A stretch of DNA of 64,000 nt from DATKJS01 sp964551995 (GCA_964551995.1 CAZKFD010000008.1:1-64000), one strand, 5' to 3'; numbered from the stretch's first letter, positions 50,859 through 59,532 are shown. Program-made: numbers and translations. The notes: generated by a model from the letters alone, not told the origin.

Positions 50859-52064
50859 TCAGGACGCCCGGCCTGCTGGTCCCGGAATGATCCCCAGCGC
50901 CCGGCCGCACTTCTCGAACGCCCCCAGGATGGCGTCAAGCTCTTCGTTCGTGTGGCCGGCGCCGTAGCTCGTGCGGATCAGGGCCTGCCCGTGCGAGACG
51001 GCGGGATAGATTACGGGGGTTGTGAAGATGCCTTCGTCGCGCAGAAGCTTCCAGAGCATGAAGCCCTTCTCGTCGTCCCCAACGAAGATCGGGATGATCG
51101 GGGTCTGGGAAGGTCCGGTGTTGAATCCGAGCGCTTGGAAGCTCGTTCGCATCTTCGTCGTGATCTCCCAGAGGCGTTGGCGCAGCTCGGGCTGGGTCTC
51201 GACGATCTCGAGGATGGCGAGGACCGAGGCGACCGACGCCGGCGTGGCCGCCGCGCTGAAGATCAGGGACCGGGCGTGGTGCTTGATGTAGGAGATGACC
51301 TTTTTTTCTCCGACGACGACGCCGCCGATGGAGGCGAACGTCTTGCTGAACGTGCCCATGACGAGGTCGACCTCGCTCTCGAGGCCGAAATGCTCCGCCG
51401 TGCCGCGGCCGTGCTCGCCCAGAACGCCGATGGCGTGGGCGTCGTCGATCATGATCCGGGCGCGGTACTTCTTGGCCAGTGGAACGATGCCCGGCAGGTT
51501 GGCGATATCGCCTTCCATGCTGAAGACCCCGTCGACGACGATGAGCTTGCCGATGTCGGGGTTCAGCGAGGCCAGGACCCGCTCGAGGTCGTCCATATCG
51601 TTATGCTTGAACTTGTAGACGTCGGCGAAGGACAGCCGGCAGGCGTCGATGATGCTGGCGTGGTTCATGCGGTCGCCGATGACGGCATCCCCCTTGCCGG
51701 CGATGGTCGTGATGATGCCGAAGTTGGTCTGCATGCCCGTGCTGAAGGTGACGGCCGCCTCTCTCTTCATGAACTTAGCCAGCCGGGTCTCGAGCTCCTC
51801 GTGCAGGTCGATCGTTCCCGTCAGGAACCGGGAGCCGCAGGTCCCGACCCCGTAGCGGTCGATAGCCACTTCGGCGGCCCTCTTGACCTTGGGATGGTCG
51901 GCCAAGCCGAGATAGTTATTGGAGCCGACCATGATCATGGGCCGGCCGTGGACCTTGATCCGGTTCCCCTTGGCTTCCTCGATCGGGGTGAAGTAGGGAT
52001 ACAATCCCGCCGCCTGGACTTCTTCGGCGCGGGTGAACTCCTGGCATTTATCGAAAAGGTCCAT
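50859..52064 (-). CDS. spt: PLP-dependent alpha-oxoamine synthase, probable serine palmitoyltransferase
   Basis: 401 residues from the ATG at 52064 with AAGGAGG upstream. PLP-binding Lys241 in GTFSKTFASIGG, and DDAHAIGVLG contains the cofactor-ring Asp and His. Segments such as LYPYFTPIEE, GSRFLTGTIDLHEELE and VDGVFSMEGDIANLP closely resemble the Bacteroides-type SPT as I recall it, more than Kbl or BioF. SPT condenses serine with palmitoyl-CoA or palmitoyl-ACP to 3-ketosphinganine. It is divergent from an extended-SDR gene. A Kbl role with the threonine dehydrogenase at 14.7 kb is the alternative. Confidence 0.85.
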   Translation of the reverse strand: MDLFDKCQEFTRAEEVQAAGLYPYFTPIEEAKGNRIKVHGRPMIMVGSNNYLGLADHPKVKRAAEVAIDRYGVGTCGSRFLTGTIDLHEELETRLAKFMKREAAVTFSTGMQTNFGIITTIAGKGDAVIGDRMNHASIIDACRLSFADVYKFKHNDMDDLERVLASLNPDIGKLIVVDGVFSMEGDIANLPGIVPLAKKYRARIMIDDAHAIGVLGEHGRGTAEHFGLESEVDLVMGTFSKTFASIGGVVVGEKKVISYIKHHARSLIFSAAATPASVASVLAILEIVETQPELRQRLWEITTKMRTSFQALGFNTGPSQTPIIPIFVGDDEKGFMLWKLLRDEGIFTTPVIYPAVSHGQALIRTSYGAGHTNEELDAILGAFEKCGRALGIIPGPAGRAS

Positions 52065-52138
52065 TCGGTCCTCCTTGAGATCCATACTCCAATCCGGTCC
52101 GGCAGGCCCCTGCCGGCCCTCGCGGCCGGCCAGCCTCA

Positions 52139-52167
52139 TTGACGGTCCCGGCCAAATCTCATACAAT
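52139..52167 (+). promoter_or_regulatory. Promoter of the extended-SDR gene, leaderless type
   Basis: TTGACG (52139-52144), 17 nt spacer, TACAAT (52162-52167). The predicted start is one base before the ATG at 52175. Confidence 0.6.
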
Positions 52168-52174
52168 CCGGGCC

Positions 52175-53149
52175 ATGAAGGTCCTTGTGACCGGTGGGAC
52201 GGGCTTTCTGGGCAGCCATCTCATCGATCGGCTCCTCGGGGAACCGAAGACGGAAGTCCATGCCCTCATCCGCAATCCGGTGAAGGCCCGCTGGCCCGAG
52301 GGCGCGGGGGGCGTCCGCTACATTCATGGCGGCCTGGCCGCCGTCCCTCCGCTGCCCGCCGGCCTGTCAATCGTCTATCACCTTGCCGGTCTGACGAAGG
52401 CCCTCAAATCAAGTGAGTATTATACCGTGAACCAGGGCGGGACGGCAAGTCTTTTCCAGGCCCTAACCCGGAGCGGAGGAAGCCCGAGGGTCGTCCATAT
52501 CAGCAGCGTGGCCGCCGGGGGGCCGTCCTCTCCTGACCGCCCCGTCCGGGAAGACGACTCTCCCCGGCCTGTCTCTCCTTACGGCCTCAGCAAGCTCCGC
52601 GGGGAGGAAGAAGCCCTGAAATATAGGGACCGTTTCCAGCTCGTCATCCTCAGGGTCGGCGCGGTTTACGGGCCGCGGGACGAAGACTTCCTCGAGTTTT
52701 TCCGCTGGATCCGGAGGGGGGTTCTGCCGCGCTTCGGACGGGGAAAGAAGTCGCTCAGTCTCTGCTACGCCGACGACGCCGTCCGGGCGATGCTTCTCGC
52801 GGCCGGGTCCGCTGTCCCGAGCGGAGACGTCTTCAATATCGCCGACGCCAGGCCCCGCACGTGGGACGAAATCGGGGAGACGGCGGCCCGGATCCTCGGC
52901 CGGAAGACCGTCCGGGTCCGCGTGCCGCACTGGGTGGCCTTCCTGGCCTGCGCCGCCGCCGGGGGCGTCGGCCGGCTCCGGGGGCGGGCGACGGCTCTCA
53001 ACCTCAGCAAGTACAGAGACATGAGACCCAACGGATGGGTCGCCGACGTCCGGAAGGCCGCCGAGGTCCTGGGGTTCAAGACCCGGTACGGCCTGGAGGA
53101 CGGCCTGAAAGAAACCCTGAACTGGTATGCCCGTGAAGGGCTTCTTTGA
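52175..53149 (+). CDS. NAD-dependent epimerase/dehydratase, candidate ketosphinganine or ceramide reductase
   Basis: 324 residues, extended SDR: GGTGFLGSHLIDRLL, HLAGLTKA, HISSVAAGG and SPYGLSK for the Tyr-Lys pair, then a variable C-terminal substrate domain (WIRRGVLPRFGRGKKSLSLCYADDAV). It diverges from the SPT-like gene with about 110 nt between start codons, the type of pairing seen in bacterial sphingolipid loci, where an extended SDR reduces the keto group. That role is inference. No ribosome site precedes the ATG; the promoter predicts a leaderless transcript. Confidence 0.8.
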   Translation: MKVLVTGGTGFLGSHLIDRLLGEPKTEVHALIRNPVKARWPEGAGGVRYIHGGLAAVPPLPAGLSIVYHLAGLTKALKSSEYYTVNQGGTASLFQALTRSGGSPRVVHISSVAAGGPSSPDRPVREDDSPRPVSPYGLSKLRGEEEALKYRDRFQLVILRVGAVYGPRDEDFLEFFRWIRRGVLPRFGRGKKSLSLCYADDAVRAMLLAAGSAVPSGDVFNIADARPRTWDEIGETAARILGRKTVRVRVPHWVAFLACAAAGGVGRLRGRATALNLSKYRDMRPNGWVADVRKAAEVLGFKTRYGLEDGLKETLNWYAREGLL

Positions 53150-53194
53150 CCGGGGGAGGCCGGATTTCGGCTTTATTTTTGGCCCCTCATCTTC

Positions 53195-53200
53195 TATAAT
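53195..53200 (+). promoter_or_regulatory. -10 element of the FabH-like gene, leaderless type
   Basis: Perfect TATAAT 10 nt before the ATG at 53211; the predicted start lies about 4 nt before it, and no ribosome site fits. A TTTATT at 17 nt is a weak -35. Confidence 0.45.
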
Positions 53201-53210
53201 ACCTCCGCGC

Positions 53211-54212
53211 ATGAGCAGACGAACGGTCATCACGGGAATCGGCCACTACGTCCCTCCCCGGGTCGTCACGAACCAGGATTTCGAAAAGCAGATGGAAACA
53301 TCTGACGAATGGATCCGCCAGAGGACCGGGATCGCGACGCGCCATCACGTGGACGAGGGCGTCGGGGCCTCGGACCTCGCCAGCGAGGCGTCCCGCCTCG
53401 CTATCACGGACGCCGGCATCGATCCGGCCAGCATCGATTTCATCGTCGCGGCTACGCTCTCGCCCGACCATTATTTTCCGGGCATCGGGGTCCTCGTCCA
53501 AGCCAAGCTGGGGCTGGGGACGATCGGCGCCCTGGACGTGAGGAACCAGTGCAGCGGTTTCATCTACGCCCTGGCCGCGGGCGATCAGTTCATCCGGACC
53601 GGGACCTACCGGAGGATCCTCCTCGTGGCCTCCGAGGTCCAATCGGCCAACCTCGATTTTTCCGACCAGGGGCGGGACATGGCGGTGCTCTTCGGCGATG
53701 GAGCCGGGGCCGTCATCCTCGAGGCCAACGACTCGGGGGACGGTCGGGGGATCCTCTCGACCCACCTGTTCTCGGACGGGCGCTTCGCCGATAAGCTGTG
53801 GATGGAGAAGCCGAGCAGCAACGACAATCCGACGTTCCGCACGGAATTCTTCGATCAGGGCCGGTTCTTCCCCCGGATGGACGGGCGGCACGTTTTCACC
53901 AACGCCTGCGAGCGCATGCCCGAGGCCGTCCGGGCCGGCCTCGCCCAAAACGGCCTGGCCGTGGAAGACCTCGATGCGCTCATCCCTCATCAGGCCAACG
54001 ACCGGATCTCACTCATGGTGGCCAAGGCGCTCAATATCCCCGTAGAAAAGGTTGTCCGCAACATCGACCGGTTCGGAAACACGACGGCGGCCTCCATCCC
54101 CATCGCTCTCGACGAGGCCGTCAAGGCCGGCCGGATCCGGAGGGGCCAGCTCGTCGCCCTGACGGCCTTCGGTTCGGGATACACGTGGGCATCGGCGATC
54201 CTCAGGTGGTAA
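53211..54212 (+). CDS. 3-oxoacyl-ACP synthase III (FabH-like)
   Basis: 333 residues. Catalytic Cys114 (DVRNQCSGFIYAL), His in IPHQAN and Asn in FGNTTAASIP form the full KASIII triad; SDEWIRQRTGI is the FabH N-terminal signature. It condenses an acyl-CoA with malonyl-ACP. An inserted loop (KPSSNDNPTFRTEFFDQG, about 200-220) suggests a substrate other than acetyl-CoA. It follows the SDR gene by 61 nt with its own promoter. Confidence 0.9.
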   Translation: MSRRTVITGIGHYVPPRVVTNQDFEKQMETSDEWIRQRTGIATRHHVDEGVGASDLASEASRLAITDAGIDPASIDFIVAATLSPDHYFPGIGVLVQAKLGLGTIGALDVRNQCSGFIYALAAGDQFIRTGTYRRILLVASEVQSANLDFSDQGRDMAVLFGDGAGAVILEANDSGDGRGILSTHLFSDGRFADKLWMEKPSSNDNPTFRTEFFDQGRFFPRMDGRHVFTNACERMPEAVRAGLAQNGLAVEDLDALIPHQANDRISLMVAKALNIPVEKVVRNIDRFGNTTAASIPIALDEAVKAGRIRRGQLVALTAFGSGYTWASAILRW

Positions 54213-54253
54213 GGTCTAACCTTCTTCATATATATCGAGGGTGACGAAAGGGA

Positions 54254-54283
54254 TTGTCAGGCAATGGAGAACTATGCTAGGAT
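54254..54283 (+). promoter_or_regulatory. Promoter of the DUF885-like gene
   Basis: TTGTCA (54254-54259), 18 nt spacer, TAGGAT (54278-54283). Leader about 30 nt with GGAGGTGA. Confidence 0.45.
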
Positions 54284-54320
54284 GGGCGGCAACGACGGTG
54301 GCTGCCGACTGGAGGTGAGC

Positions 54321-56060
54321 ATGAAAAAGGCGGTTTTGGCTTTGACGGTGCTGGCTCTCTTATTCTGGACGGCGGGAAATCTGAAGGCCCAGAACGCGGA
54401 GGACGCGAAATTCAAGAAGTTCGAGGACACGTTCTGGGACAGCTACTTCAGATTCTTTCCCACGGCCGGAACCTTGGAGGGCTACACGAAGTATGACGAC
54501 AAGATCGAAGACCTGAGCACGGGCTCGGTCGAAAAGTTCCTGGGGATCCTGGACGGCGCCAAGCAGGATCTCATCACCAAGATCGACAGGACCAAGCTCT
54601 CCCCCGATCTCCAGATCGCCCACGGGATGTACCTAGATGTCATCGACCTGCAGATCCTGAAGCTCGAGAACTCCCTGTTTATCATCGACAATCCCCTCGT
54701 CTACAACAAGCTCATCGTCGACAGCATCCGGAGCCTGATCGTCCGGAACCCGGCCTCCCCCGCCGCGGCGGCCCGGGCGCGGCAGCTTCCGGGGCTGATC
54801 AAGAGGGCCAAGGACACGATGAAGAGCCCGCCCCAGGAATATACGCAGACGGCTATCGACCGGATGCCGGCGATCATCGACTTCTACAAGGTCGAAGTGC
54901 CGAAGCTGGCCGCCTCGGCCCCCGGCCTCGACGCGGAGACCGGAAAGATCGTGGCCGCCCTCGAGGATTATCAGAAGTTCCTCCAGAACGAGCTCCTGCC
55001 GAAATCGACCGGGAACTTCCGGGCCGGAGACGCCCACCTCAAGATACTGAGGCTCCTGTCCCAGGGGACTCTGCCCATCATCGAGGAGATCGCCCAGGCC
55101 CGATCGAAGGCCGATATCTATAATATCCGCCGGGAGATGTTCTTAGTTTCTGCCCCGTTTTTTAAAATCATGTATCCCAATATCGATATCGAGCAGTTGG
55201 GAAAGACCAAAGGTCAGGAAGGCACTTGGCAAACCGTCATCCAAGGCGTTCTGGACAAGGTCAGGTCGGAACATCCCGACAAGGACCAGTATGTCCCCGA
55301 GATCAGCGCCGCGGCGGCCGCCATCAAGAGCTTCATCCAACAGAACAAGGTCCTGGATCTCCCCGATGAAAACCTCCAGGTCGAGGCCATGCCGCCGTAC
55401 CTGGCCGAGACCGGCTGGTTCGATCTGGCCGGGCCGGGCGCCTTCGACACGGCCGGCGGCTACACATCCTACGTCCGGCCCGTTCCGGCCGACTGGCCGC
55501 CCGATCGCGTCACTTCCTTCCTCGAGGAGCACAACAATTATTACAACGACTGGATGACGATCCAGAGGGTTTTCCCCGGGCCCTTCGTGCCGACGTTCTC
55601 CACTCGGAAGAGCCCGTCGGTCATCGAGCGGATAGCGGCCAACCAGTCGCTGATCAAGGGCTGGCCGCTCTATCTCGAGGACCTGCTCGTGGAGAGCGGC
55701 TACAGGAATTACGACCTTCGGAGCCGTCTCAACGAGCTCAAGCTCCTCCTCAAGATCGTGATCGATTTCCAGATGGACATCGACGTCCACGAAGGGACGT
55801 ATACCAAAGACAAGGTTGTGGACTACATGACGCGCACGGGGTATATGACCGCAGCCGAGGCGGAGGGCCATTGGAACCAGATTGTCCTCAACCCGGGAGA
55901 GGCGTCGCTGGCCTACATCGGGTATCAGGAAATCCTGGACATGGAGAAGGATTACCGCAAGCTCAAGGGAGACGCCTTCACGCCCAGGGACTTCCTGGCA
56001 AAGCTCCTCAGCTTCGGGGGCATCCCTCTTAGGGAACTGAAAACGAAGCTGACGCAGTGA
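54321..56060 (+). CDS. Secreted DUF885-family protein with degenerate active site
   Basis: 579 residues with a signal peptide (KKAVLALTVLALLFWTAGNLKAQ) and strong GGAGGTGA. The DUF885 framework is clear: WDSYFRFFPTAGTLEGYTKYDD at the start, and YIGYQEILDMEKDYRKLKGDAFTP with GGIPLRELK at the end. The expected HE..PGH metal motif is instead QRVFPGPF (415-422), the EGW motif is KGW (Lys446), and the usual FHD is DFL. It therefore looks inactive as a metallopeptidase and may be a binding or regulatory protein. Confidence 0.8.
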   Translation: MKKAVLALTVLALLFWTAGNLKAQNAEDAKFKKFEDTFWDSYFRFFPTAGTLEGYTKYDDKIEDLSTGSVEKFLGILDGAKQDLITKIDRTKLSPDLQIAHGMYLDVIDLQILKLENSLFIIDNPLVYNKLIVDSIRSLIVRNPASPAAAARARQLPGLIKRAKDTMKSPPQEYTQTAIDRMPAIIDFYKVEVPKLAASAPGLDAETGKIVAALEDYQKFLQNELLPKSTGNFRAGDAHLKILRLLSQGTLPIIEEIAQARSKADIYNIRREMFLVSAPFFKIMYPNIDIEQLGKTKGQEGTWQTVIQGVLDKVRSEHPDKDQYVPEISAAAAAIKSFIQQNKVLDLPDENLQVEAMPPYLAETGWFDLAGPGAFDTAGGYTSYVRPVPADWPPDRVTSFLEEHNNYYNDWMTIQRVFPGPFVPTFSTRKSPSVIERIAANQSLIKGWPLYLEDLLVESGYRNYDLRSRLNELKLLLKIVIDFQMDIDVHEGTYTKDKVVDYMTRTGYMTAAEAEGHWNQIVLNPGEASLAYIGYQEILDMEKDYRKLKGDAFTPRDFLAKLLSFGGIPLRELKTKLTQ

Positions 56061-56115
56061 CCTCGGGGCCGGGAGCGGAAGCGCAGTTCGTTAGCGGGGG
56101 CCTTGCCCTGCTCAG

Positions 56116-56913
56116 ATGAGCCGGCCTGCCCCCGCGGCCCCGCTGGTGGACTCCCACGCCCACCTGGGCATGCCGGAATTCGCGAACGACCGGGCGGAAG
56201 TCGCCCGCCGGGCGTTCGGAGCAGGACTCGTCGCCATCCTGTGCCCCGCCGATCTCGCCGAGCCGGAGAGCCTGACCTCCATTCTCGAGCTCGAACCCGA
56301 ATTTCCGGGCGTCTTGGCGGCGGCCGGGGTCCATCCCCACCTGGCCAGAGAGCTCTCGGAGGACCATCTGCTCCGCATCCGGGAGCTCGCCGCCCGCCGG
56401 ACGATCCGGGCCATCGGGGAGATCGGCCTGGATTATCACTATAATCTCTCCGCTCCGGAATGCCAGCGCGACGCCCTCCGGCGTCAGCTCCGGCTCGGCC
56501 GCGAGCTCGGGCTGCCGGCCATTCTCCACAGCCGGCTCTCCGGGCCCGACATCGTGGCCGCGGTCGACGCCGAGAGTTTCTCCCAAGGCGGCATCCTGCA
56601 TTGCTTCACGGAGGCCTGGGAAACGGCCCGGGCCATGATCGACCGGGGCTTCCTCATCTCCTTCTCGGGCATCCTGACCTTCCCCGGCGCCGGAGAGGTC
56701 CGGGAGGCGGCCAAAAAAGTGCCCCTCGATCGCCTCCTCGTCGAGACGGATTCCCCCTATCTCGTCCCCGTCCCCTTCCGGGGGCGGATCCAGCGGAACG
56801 AACCCGCCTTCGTCGTCGAGACGGCCAGGCTCCTGGCTGATCTCAGGGGCATGCCCTTTTCCGTCCTCGCTCAGGCGACGACGGAGAATTTCGCCCGGCT
56901 TTTCCCCATTTGA
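56116..56913 (+). CDS. tatD: TatD-family metal-dependent hydrolase
   Basis: 265 residues. Metal ligands: DSHAHLG at the N-terminus, Glu in IGEIGLDYHY, His in LHSRL and LHCFTE, Asp in VETDSPYL. The length is standard. TatD proteins have 3'-5' DNA/RNA exonuclease activity. It lacks a good ribosome site and lies 55 nt after the DUF885 gene. Confidence 0.92.
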   Translation: MSRPAPAAPLVDSHAHLGMPEFANDRAEVARRAFGAGLVAILCPADLAEPESLTSILELEPEFPGVLAAAGVHPHLARELSEDHLLRIRELAARRTIRAIGEIGLDYHYNLSAPECQRDALRRQLRLGRELGLPAILHSRLSGPDIVAAVDAESFSQGGILHCFTEAWETARAMIDRGFLISFSGILTFPGAGEVREAAKKVPLDRLLVETDSPYLVPVPFRGRIQRNEPAFVVETARLLADLRGMPFSVLAQATTENFARLFPI

Positions 56914-56935
56914 TAAATGCCGCCGCCGATGCTAA

Positions 56936-56941
56936 TATAAT
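56936..56941 (+). promoter_or_regulatory. -10 element of yajQ, leaderless type
   Basis: TATAAT ends 6 nt before the ATG at 56948, so the expected transcription start coincides with the A of the start codon. No ribosome site is present. Confidence 0.5.
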
Positions 56942-56947
56942 GCCGCC

Positions 56948-57439
56948 ATGGCCCCGGATCATTCCTTCGATATTGTCTCCCGGATCGACTTCCAGGAAGT
57001 GGCCAACGCCGTCAACATCACCCTGAAAGAGATCCGCAACCGTTTCGACTTCAAGAACAGCCGGGCCGATATCACCCTGGAGAAAGAGTCCCTGACGCTT
57101 GTCGCCGATGACGACTTCAAGATCAAGGCCCTGAGGCAGGCGCTCGAGGAGAAGCTCGTCCGGCGGAAGGTCCCCCTCCGCGCCCTATCCGCGCAGAAGA
57201 TCGAGGACGGGCCGAACAGGACCGTCAAGCAGGAGATCCGCTTCCAAGTCGGCATCCCCGTCGAAAAAGCCCGAGAGATCGTCAAACTCGTCAAAAGCGA
57301 GAAGCTCAAGGCGCAGGTCGCCATCCAAGGCGACGAGGTTCGCGTGTCTTCGCCCAAGATCGATGTCCTGCAGGAGGTGATCGCTTTCCTCAAAGGCCGG
57401 GACCTCGGAATCCACATGCAGTTCACGAACTACCGATGA
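56948..57439 (+). CDS. yajQ: YajQ-family nucleotide-binding protein
   Basis: 163 residues. FDIVSRIDFQEVANAVNITLKEIRNRFDFK and the paired repeat RFQVGIPVEKAREIVKLVKSEKLKAQVAIQGDEVRV-type halves are family hallmarks. YajQ proteins bind nucleotides including c-di-GMP in Xanthomonas. The last four bases overlap the polyprenyl synthase start. Promoter position suggests a leaderless mRNA. Confidence 0.95.
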   Translation: MAPDHSFDIVSRIDFQEVANAVNITLKEIRNRFDFKNSRADITLEKESLTLVADDDFKIKALRQALEEKLVRRKVPLRALSAQKIEDGPNRTVKQEIRFQVGIPVEKAREIVKLVKSEKLKAQVAIQGDEVRVSSPKIDVLQEVIAFLKGRDLGIHMQFTNYR

Positions 57440-58461
57440 CGACACCCGCTCATCCCGCCGTCCGGCGGCAGTCCCCCGCGGGAGGCGACGGCATCGCGCA
57501 CGCCACGCGGGACATCCGCGCCGAGCTCGACCGGGTTGAGGGACAGCTCGAAGACTGGTCGCGCTCCACGAATCCCCTGACCGCCGAGGTCAGCCGCTAC
57601 GTGCTCCGGAAAAAGGGCAAGAGGCTGCGGCCCGCCCTCGTCCTTCTGACCTCGCGCCTTTTCCGGGCCGCCTCGGAGGAGGACGTTTTCCTGGGCTCGC
57701 TCGTGGAGCTCATCCACACGGCCAGCCTGATCCACGACGACATCGTCGACAAGGCCGAAACCCGGCGGGGGGCCGAATCCGTCCATCGCCGCTGGGGGGC
57801 AAACGTCACCGTCCTCCTCGGGGATTATCTCTATATCAAATCGATCGGCCTGTCCCTCGAGTCGCGGCACGACCGGATCATCAAGCTCCTGGCCGACGTC
57901 TCGGCTCGGATGATCGAAGGCGAACTCGACGAATACGCCCTCGGCGGCGACCTCGGGATCACGGAGGAGCAGTACTTCGGCGTCATCGAGAAAAAGACGG
58001 CCTCCCTCTTCGCGGCCTGCTGCCGGATCGGCGCCGTCCTCGGCGGAGCGGCGCCGGAGGAGGAGCGGAGCGTGGCCGAGTTCGGCCGGAGTCTTGGCCT
58101 CTGTTTCCAGGTCACCGACGATCTCCTGGACTTCACAGGGAGCGAGCTGTCCCTAGGCAAGCCCGTTCTCTCGGACCTGGCCGAAGGCCGCGTGACGCTT
58201 CCGCTGATCCGTGCCCTCAGCGCCGACGGCCGCCCGCACCGCGAGAAGCTCGAGGGACTCGTCGGGAGGCGGGACATCTCCTCCGCGGAACGGAGCCGGC
58301 TCCTCGAGATCTTGACGGCGATCGGGGCCCTGGCGTACACCGAGGCCAAGGCCCGGGAATTCACGGAGCGGGCCCTCGCGAGCCTCGCGGGTTTCGCCGA
58401 CTCCGGGCCGAGGCGGGCGCTCGCCGAACTGGCGCGGTTCGTGCTCGACAGGACCTGCTGA
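57436..58461 (+). CDS. Polyprenyl diphosphate synthase (IspB/HepT family)
   Basis: 341 residues. First Asp-rich motif LIHDDIVDKAE near residue 100, GKRLRPALVLL upstream, second motif DDLLDFTGSE near 230. Trans-prenyl chain elongation for quinone side chains. Overlaps yajQ by ATGA, so translation is coupled. The chain length cannot be told from the sequence alone. Confidence 0.93.
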   Translation: MTTPAHPAVRRQSPAGGDGIAHATRDIRAELDRVEGQLEDWSRSTNPLTAEVSRYVLRKKGKRLRPALVLLTSRLFRAASEEDVFLGSLVELIHTASLIHDDIVDKAETRRGAESVHRRWGANVTVLLGDYLYIKSIGLSLESRHDRIIKLLADVSARMIEGELDEYALGGDLGITEEQYFGVIEKKTASLFAACCRIGAVLGGAAPEEERSVAEFGRSLGLCFQVTDDLLDFTGSELSLGKPVLSDLAEGRVTLPLIRALSADGRPHREKLEGLVGRRDISSAERSRLLEILTAIGALAYTEAKAREFTERALASLAGFADSGPRRALAELARFVLDRTC

Positions 58462-58486
58462 GCCCCGGACGCGGAGAGGGGAAGCG

Positions 58487-59011
58487 ATGGTCGAAACCGA
58501 AGTCAAAATCCGGATCGGGGATCCCCGGGCCATGCGGCTCCGACTGCTCGACCTCGGAGCGTCCGTCGTCCGGGAGCGCGTCCTCGAAGTGAACACGCTC
58601 TACGATTTCCCAGCCGGGGAATTGCGGGGCAGCCGCCGGGCCCTGCGACTCCGGGTCGCGGGGACACGCGCCACGCTGACCTTCAAGGGCCCGCAGCAGA
58701 AATCCCGTTCGTTCAAGGTGCGGGAGGAATTCGAAACGGGCGTCCGGAACGCCGGCCAGCTCCGGAAGATCTTCCAGGCGCTCGGCCTCCACCCGTCCTT
58801 CTCCTACCGCAAGCACAGGACGTCACTGCGGAAGGGGCGCCTCGCCATTTATATGGACGAGACCTCCGTCGGCGATTTTCTCGAGCTCGAGGGCCAGCGG
58901 CACGAGATCGTGCGCTTCGCCCGGTCCCTGGGATTCACGCGGGCCGACTTCATCCGCAAGGATTACATCGAACTGATGCAGGAAGGAAAGCCGACGGCGG
59001 AAGGCGCCTGA
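58487..59011 (+). CDS. CYTH-domain protein (class IV adenylate cyclase-like)
   Basis: 174 residues. It opens with the family signature VETEVKIRI and has alternating charged strands of the tunnel fold (ALRLRVAGTRATLTFKGPQQ, SRSFKVREEFET, YMDETSVGDFLELEG). Members include CyaB-type cyclases and triphosphatases; the substrate cannot be assigned here. It lies 25 nt after the polyprenyl synthase gene. Confidence 0.88.
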   Translation: MVETEVKIRIGDPRAMRLRLLDLGASVVRERVLEVNTLYDFPAGELRGSRRALRLRVAGTRATLTFKGPQQKSRSFKVREEFETGVRNAGQLRKIFQALGLHPSFSYRKHRTSLRKGRLAIYMDETSVGDFLELEGQRHEIVRFARSLGFTRADFIRKDYIELMQEGKPTAEGA

Positions 59012-59026
59012 CGGGCGCCGAGAGGC

Positions 59027-59425
59027 CTATTCGTCCCGGTCCCCTTTCACCTCTCCGTCGCTCTCCTCATTGCCCTCTTCTTCGGTCCCTTCCTCTTCTT
59101 CTTCGCCGGCATGGTCGCCCGCATCCTTCGCGGCCTCTTCCTCCTCGGCTTCTTTTCCGGCCGCGGCTTCGGCCTCGCCGCTGTCGTCGGCCACGATGTC
59201 GGCGCCGACGAAGATGCGCTCGTCCGGCTCCGGCGCTTCCTCTTTCCCGGGCGGGATAAGGTCGTATTCGATCAACCCCGATTGGACCTCCTGTTGAGCG
59301 ATGCGGATCAGGCTCCGGGCCTTGGCCTTGATCTTCGGCTTGGCGCCCTTGAGGAGCTGCTTGGCGCGCTTGGAGGCCAGGATCACGTATCTGTATTTGC
59401 TGTCGATATTACCGAAACTCTGCAA
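59027..59425 (-). CDS. rpoZ: RNA polymerase omega subunit with long acidic tail
   Basis: 132 residues from a TTG start with GGAGGAG 9 nt upstream; no ATG or GTG fits. The omega core is SKYRYVILASKRAKQLLKG with KIKAKARSLIRIAQQEVQSGLIEYDL. After about residue 70 comes an acidic tail dominated by Glu and Ala (GEAEAAAGKEAEEEEAAKD and on), roughly doubling the usual length. Omega assists polymerase assembly. Convergent with the CYTH gene. Confidence 0.85.
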   Translation of the reverse strand: MQSFGNIDSKYRYVILASKRAKQLLKGAKPKIKAKARSLIRIAQQEVQSGLIEYDLIPPGKEEAPEPDERIFVGADIVADDSGEAEAAAGKEAEEEEAAKDAGDHAGEEEEEGTEEEGNEESDGEVKGDRDE

Positions 59426-59469
59426 CGTCGTTCGTCTCCTCCCCGGGGATTTGGGAAAATATTTTACAA

Positions 59470-59498
59470 ATAATAGCAGAAAACGCGCGCAATTACAA
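59470..59498 (-). promoter_or_regulatory. Promoter of rpoZ
   Basis: On the minus strand TTGTAA (59498-59493), 17 nt spacer, extended TGC-TATTAT (59475-59470). Leader about 40 nt. Confidence 0.6.
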
Positions 59499-59532
59499 GT
59501 GGCCGCCCCAGGCGGGGCTCGGGGAGGCCCCG

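Noticed and set aside
50859..52064. Calling the oxoamine synthase Kbl on the strength of the threonine dehydrogenase in the window
   Set aside because: The sequence details look more like Bacteroides-type SPT, and the two genes are 36 kb apart.
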